Positions 58,948 through 64,000 of a stretch of 64,000 nucleotides of DNA are shown piece by piece (position 1 is the stretch's first letter; each line of letters opens with the position of its first letter). The translations under genes and the position numbers were made by a program. The stretch spans positions 372,001-436,000 of the forward strand of contig MU008154.1 of assembly GCA_010909165.1 (NCBI GenBank), read 5' to 3'. Source of the DNA: Anthoceros angustus. Its lineage: Eukaryota; Streptophyta; Anthocerotopsida; Anthocerotales; Anthocerotaceae. Under the pieces are notes generated by a model. That model saw only the letters and a list, made by a program, of their open reading frames with translations. It was not told the DNA's origin and searched no databases.

Positions 58948-59743
58948 GAATGTGGTCCAAGCAGTCCGAATCTCTTGAGGTTCTGCAACTCTGCCATGTG
59001 GACAACAAGATATTTTGCAACCCGCCATAAATCGCTCCAAGGGCTCCACCTGACGTGTTCCTGACCTCTCTTATAAAGTAGATTCACATTACCAATGGGA
59101 CACAGATGTACTATTCTGCAATTCTGCATCCAGTGTCGCAGCCCCATCCAAATCTTCCATCCGTGCTGGTCCGAGAAAGATGTAGATAGCATTGTCCATG
59201 GTTTCTCGAACAAGCCTCAAATTGCAATGCTTGGCAGTTGGGAGAAGGAAGGAAATGGCAGTCTGATGAGCAACGTAATGACGGTCTTAGTCAGGTGGGT
59301 AAAAGGAAGCGTTTTCTAATACATAGAGATGCGACCTTGGTTGTGGGATAAGGGTGAGGGTCTTGAATCAGGGTGTCATTTGACCCGTCCCAAGCTCGGT
59401 TCGGTCCGGCATGTGTTAAAAACATGGGACGGAGGTTCTTCAGTCGGTCCCACCTCGGTCTCCGAAAAGATAGGGGCCAGGGTACATAAAGGTCCGGTTT
59501 AAAATTAGTAAATTACTTAATTTTATATCCAAGGATTTATATTTATTATGGACACATGGACCCATCTTATAATTGGTATGGTCATAAAGATGCTTACTAG
59601 ACATTTATATTTTTATATTATTATCTATAAATTATTTATTTAATATTGTATTTAGTGACCAAGGGTCGCAAAGTCACGGTCCTGCCGTTCGGACCGAGCG
59701 TATGCTAAGCGGTCCGGGGAGCTAGTACACGGTCAAATGACAC
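58948..59743. repeat. Tandem duplication, copy 2 (796 bp)
   Basis: This is the deletion-bearing copy of 58125-58947. The identity ends exactly at the TIR element end (59743). Confidence 0.95.
59373..59743. mobile_element. MITE-like element, copy 2
   Basis: This is the duplicated copy, starting GTGTCATTTGACC and ending GGTCAAATGACAC, 371 bp, carrying small internal deletions relative to copy 1. Confidence 0.6.
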
Positions 59744-60679
59744 CACACTGCGATGTGGTAGTTTTCTAGGACTTTCCTGGTGGGATGCGTGAAAACGACC
59801 ACCTTATGAAGACTCTGAGTTGAGGGAACCACTAGACTTGGCACCATTACTTAGCGGAAAGTTGCAAGCGCATCTGTCGCGACTTGCTCCAGTCGGGGCA
59901 CGCTGTCAAGCCTGCCCCTGCCAGCTCTGTCACACACACTTACTTTGCCCTCGCTCTGTGTCGTCCATAGCTTCTTTACCTCCGACGAGTTTGCTGCAAG
60001 TGATAGCAACTATGGCGCCCTGGGGGGCAAGTTGGGAGTCATGATTGCCGGCCTAGGCCTCTGCTGGCCGCGATACCGGCAACAGCGATGGCCGATCAGG
60101 CTCAGTGCTAGTGCGCGATGCTGGAAGCCGCTATAGTGTTTGAATCTGGCGGAGGTTGATTCGACATGTGGAGATCGCAAGCAGGCAGTCCCTCCGCATG
60201 CCCAGAGTAGGCAACTGGGTTCGATTAGAATGTGCCAACTTCAGCTAGAGTTGTATTGTCTGCACTCAGTGAATTCGCTGAATGGGGTTGAATTTTGGTT
60301 TGATTCAGATGATTTTTCGAGCTCGTCAGATTACCTAGACGTGTATACCAGGCTGTTTGTCTTGTGCACAGGGTTCTATTGTTGGTGTGTGTCATCTTTA
60401 TGGTTTAGTCCAACTTTATGGCTTGGATGATTGTCTTCCAAGCAATTATTCATGGGTTGAAATCAAGGAATAGCTCTTGGCGTGAGTGTATGTAAAATAA
60501 GCTCTTAGGTTGCATACACCGCCATAAAAATTGTCCAGTTTTGATTTTATGTCGTATGAATTATGTCGTATAAATTATAATATATATTTTTTATCTTATA
60601 AACTGTCATGTAAATCCGTTGTAAATTAGTTTATCATTATACAAATATTATAAAAACATATTATTCAAATGACTCTTTT
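59744..60679. other. Intergenic, no gene supported
   Basis: Short open frames exist at 59820-60430 on the plus strand without family resemblance. The sequence becomes AT-rich after about 60480. Confidence 0.4.
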
Positions 60680-60960
60680 TTAAGTTCTTGCAACATAAAA
60701 CAAAAACCCATCATTTAAACAAATCCCGTAGTTTTCCCATAGTGCATTTGAGGCACTCAATTCATACTTGATTAGTATTACTAATAGAATTTCCAAGAAA
60801 GTGACTATGGCCGAACTGGAATTTATGGTGACAAGCCATGGTTGAGGGCAAAAGAGACACTTACTATACAAGTGGGCTCATAGATTGTCTTCATACATAT
60901 ACTCTTGTAGAAGAATTAGTAATTTCGCAAGTGAAACCACTTTTTCGTAATTTTTTCGTA
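60680..60960 (-). pseudogene. Receptor-like kinase remnant, copy 1
   Basis: The stretch is homologous to 62740-63003: both share CATTTGAGGCACT, GACAAGCCATGGT, AGAG(A/G)CACTTACTATA and ACTCTTGTAGAAGAATT. This copy has lost the bases coding for part of the kinase strand (after 60929, at the position of GYCEEA in copy 2) and carries a 28-bp insertion near 60793. It cannot encode a kinase. Confidence 0.6.
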
Positions 60961-61140
60961 ATGCAGTATTAAACATTAGATCGATCTAACGACATGTTTT
61001 TTCGGTTCTTGCACTACTAGAGGAGGGTAACTTCAAAGGGGGTGTTTTTGAGTTTTGACAAGCACAACGGTCTAACAATGTCCAAACTCCCCCTTTTAAA
61101 ACTTTTCTTAGTTCGCTCATGTGGGCACCTTTTACAACAG

Positions 61141-61740
61141 GGCTTGTTGAACATTGTGAACTGCGTTGTAAATTACGTGAGATATACTTATTGATTTATG
61201 TTACTGAATGTGATTACTAATTAAGATAAGTATGTTTAGTATCCCTTATTATGATGTGGCATATTCATTGTGCATGTCATTGTAAAATAAGAAGTTATAT
61301 TACTTTTATGTGATTTACATTGATTACAAATAATTTTTATTGTAAACTTGTTGACGTGACCTGTTCATTGTAAATGATGTTGTAAATTACTAAAATGAAA
61401 ATTCATTTTTAGATTTATATTTTCTATGAACTTATCAATATTTAAAAATTATATTTGAGTTATATTAATTAAAAAGTATTTTTAATTGTGAACTTGCTTA
61501 TGCGGCATGTTCATGTAAATCAATAAAATATATGTTTTATTATAAAATTACTGATGTGGCATGTTCATTTTAAATGGTGTTGAAAAACCATTAAAAATTA
61601 ATATATTTTAATTTATATTTTTACTCAAATAATCATCTTAAAACATTATATCTAAATTATAATGATTGAAATAATGATCATTGGGCACTTGCTGACGTGT
61701 CCTAGTCATTGTAAACGATGTTGTAAAATAGTTTTAAAAA
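61141..61740. repeat. Degenerate AT-rich repeat family
   Basis: The phrase GACGTGRCMTGTTCATTGTAAATGATGTTGTAAA recurs in degenerate form near 61253, 61353, 61498, 61553 and 61693, with a further half at 61141. Spacing is irregular (about 55-147 bp), so it is a decayed array rather than a clean satellite. Confidence 0.65.
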
Positions 61741-62479
61741 TATTTTTTAGTTAAATATTCTCTGAAATTTAGGTTTTAAAAAGTGTTATCCGTAGTGAAT
61801 GTTGTTGCAAGTAGTTAGTTCGTTTTCACTGCTTAGGGATTATCTATGAAGGGAAATATGAAGATTTGGCTCATTTCAGGGACACAACATTCGAGTCTTG
61901 ATGATGTTGTATAGGCCTGAGATGGTTTCGATTTGATCAGGGTCTGGATCGGCTTACAACGAATCATTGTTGCTTTTGCGTTTGCGACTCAAGACATCGG
62001 CATATTTCAATCTCATGCCTTCAATCAAGTTGGGTGCAGTTGGAGTGCGCATCGTTTTGAGCAGCAGATCACTCACTCCACCACGATCACGTCAGTCTCT
62101 TCTTACGGAAGAAAGGAAACCAAGGCACTTACTTTTGGATCCCAAATATAGACAAATTTGTAGCCATCCCCTATGCCCTCATCCAGGTAGACACGTCTAC
62201 TGCATTGTCATTGCTGAAAATGTGGGAAGCTGCCGAAGTCAAGCTACTCTCAATTACTCAAGGAGGACTCCCGGGCTGTGTGGACCAGTAATCCCCCAAG
62301 GCTCACTCTTCTAGGTACCTTCCAGATGAGGTTCTGGCTATCTCTAGTTCAGAGGTAGGTTTTTGCTGCATGAATACCATGACCTCCTTAGGAAAAGGAA
62401 CGTGAGGAATGAAAACTTGGAGGCAAACCAGAGTAGGGGCGAGAGAAGCAGATCCTTCCCATCTTACGAAGAAATCAAC
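61741..62479. other. Intergenic, no gene supported
   Basis: Mixed composition, with no conserved coding sequence recognised on either strand. Confidence 0.4.
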
Positions 62480-63003
62480 TTGGTTCTCAACTCGTAGAAA
62501 AATAGGTACCGGCTTCTAAGATTGACACAACTGGGATCAGCGTCCACTTCCTTCCGCACCCTGAGACATACGTGCTAGTCTTTGGTATACTGTAACAATG
62601 GCTAACACATAGGTAAAGTTGAAAACGAGTATTACCTTTGGTTGAAACAACTTGGCAAGCTGATGTTGACTGCATCCAGGGTATTGAGATTCGAGCTGGC
62701 CAAAAAGGAAGATCAATCTTAGAACCAACGGCAACTTTCTGCAATATAAAACAAAAATTGATCCTTTAAACAAGTCAATTGGACATACTTTTTCCCGTAT
62801 TGTATTTGAGGCACTAAGTCGAGGCTTGATTAGTGTTTCTAATAGAATTTATGGTGACAAGCCATGGTCGAGGACAAAAGAGGCACTTACTATATAAGTG
62901 GGCTCGTAGATCGCCTTCACCCATGTACTCTTGTAGAAGAATTGGTAATTTCGCTTCCTCACAATACCCAATAAGTGAAACCAATTTCTTGTACTGCAAT
63001 ATT
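62480..63003 (-). pseudogene. Receptor-like kinase fragment, copy 2
   Basis: On the minus strand 62880-62999 encodes KKLVSLIGYCEEAKLPILLQ followed by EYMGEGDLRAHLY, which is kinase subdomains IV-V of a plant LRR/malectin-type receptor kinase. A donor (GTAAGT) follows directly. The next homologous stretch near 62640-62710 (WPARISI) is shifted out of frame, and neither the Lys of the ATP site nor the catalytic loop is present. The fragment is therefore a remnant. A second copy lies at 60680-60960. Confidence 0.72.
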
Positions 63004-64000
63004 AAGACATGAGATTGATCTACTAAACAAAGACAAATAACTCGTCAGGCTAAGCCTACACAGAATCCTGCAGGGAATATCTACTCCTTCATCCTGAATG
63101 CAAAGTTTCTTCAAGCAAATAAGGCTTGTGAGTTTGAGGATGCCTGCAACATGTACAAATCCCTGAAATAAGTCCTGCTAGGAATGTCTACTCCTTCATC
63201 TTGAAAGAAATGTTTATTGAGGATGCCTGCAACATCCAACAAGAGTGCAGTTCATTCAGAGAGATTCTAGCATAGTAGCATTTCCAAGCTCTCTTACGAT
63301 GCTCTTGCTCTTGCCCGACTGCGCATGTAGCCATGGACGCACGTGTCGGCAATGGCCACCAACTGACACTCTTCACCGCGGTCTTTCTTTCTACGGGATA
63401 GAGGGCCACATGATCCCTTCCTCTTCTACCCTATTATCTCTACCGCAGCTAGTTGGGACTGCTAGCCACAGGTGAGGCTGCTCGGCAGGGCAGCACAGAG
63501 AGAAGAGGTGCGGATCCCACGTCGGTCTTCCTAGAGGCACAAGTACCAATCTGTTGCACCACTTGCTATGTGCAGGCCCGCGGTGCTGCATTGCGTTGCA
63601 TGAAGATCGGCTGCTACAGTGGACAAAACGAACGTGACGAGCGTGGTATACTCGGAGCAAGGGGTCCATTACTCGCATGGAGTTGGTTCTGTCCGTACCT
63701 TCGGCAGATGGACTGTGTGACTGTGGTACCCATACGACATGATCTCAATGCCTATCTGAAGCCTATGTTTGGCAAGCCATGCTGAGATGAAGTGTGGGCA
63801 TTCTTGAAGGTTTTGAACAATATGACTGCGGCAAACGCTGTCGCCTCAAGACCAAGGGACTATGCCGTGGAGAGTATACTATCTTGGCCCCCCAATCACT
63901 TGCCCATGGATGCTCGACGGCAGGCTCGGGATTCCGGATACAGAGGTTGGCAGTACTTTGAGATCCTTTCCAAAGTACACCTTTGTATCAGGACATAAAG
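63004..64000. other. Terminal region, no gene supported
   Basis: A near-repeat occurs at 63063-63120 and 63172-63240 (CTACTCCTTCATC..TGAA, GAGGATGCCTGCAACAT). Open frames at 63453-63785 show no family I recognise. Confidence 0.4.

Noticed and set aside
1-64000. tRNA, rRNA and snRNA genes
   Set aside because: I scanned for the usual conserved blocks and found no convincing match, but a structure-based search would be needed to exclude small RNA genes.

Overview
This is a nuclear window from a plant. The proteins are plant-type: a double B-box protein, an AGB1-like G-protein beta subunit, an MTP1-type zinc transporter with a His-rich loop, a plant-type soluble pyrophosphatase, subtilase S1P/SBT6.1, and a chromovirus with a plant initiator-Met tRNA primer site. 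Genes carry many short GT-AG introns, mostly 70-160 nt, and sit in GC-balanced blocks separated by AT-rich islands. Short introns and dense gene blocks suggest a seed-free plant (a bryophyte such as a hornwort, or a lycophyte), but the species cannot be fixed from the sequence.

Layout: 1-3128, UPF0301/DUF179 (AlgH-like) gene with a tandemly duplicated 5' part; 4399-5830, CDF/MTP zinc transporter; 6726-8397 (minus), heterotrimeric G-protein beta; 8880-9971, AT-rich; 9972-21858, a Ty3/gypsy chromovirus with LTRs, primer site, polypurine tract and a 5-bp target duplication, internally rearranged by tandem duplication of gag-PR and of RT-RNaseH-IN; 22666-24090 (minus), soluble inorganic pyrophosphatase; 24645-26757 (minus), NUP50-like nucleoporin with a Ran-binding domain; 27431-31617, site-1 protease; 32194-34491 (minus), MYG1-like DHH-type hydrolase; 34865-39839, PRP28/RH21 DEAD-box spliceosomal helicase (21 exons); 42569-43317, TPR-like protein with an apparent frameshift; 44153-45875 (minus), UBAC2-like rhomboid/UBA protein; 45876-49727, AT-rich with a 24-bp minisatellite, a foldback and a short tandem repeat; 49728-51926, U11/U12-59K-like minor-spliceosome protein; 52557-53384 (minus), RMA-type RING E3 ligase; 54162-55795, mitochondrial carrier of the SAM-transporter type; 56275-57410 (minus), double B-box protein; 58125-59743, an ~0.8-kb tandem duplication containing a TIR element; 60680-63003, AT-rich with receptor-kinase remnants and a degenerate satellite.

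For nine genes I could place every exon so that phases agree and the coding length is a multiple of three: AGB1, pyrophosphatase, NUP50, S1P, MYG1, PRP28, UBAC2, 59K and the mitochondrial carrier. These are housekeeping genes (splicing, nuclear transport, ER quality control, signalling, metal and phosphate homeostasis) with no operon-like link. Two divergent gene pairs, NUP50/S1P and MYG1/PRP28, share short intergenic regions.

I did not find a convincing new biological system. The most unusual signal is structural: every large tandem duplication here (DUF179 5' end, chromovirus modules, 58-59.7 kb) has patches riddled with small deletions. In the chromovirus those patches cluster at CAG/CTG sites and alternate between copies. 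This looks at least partly like a long-read assembly or base-calling artefact and should be settled before any biological reading.
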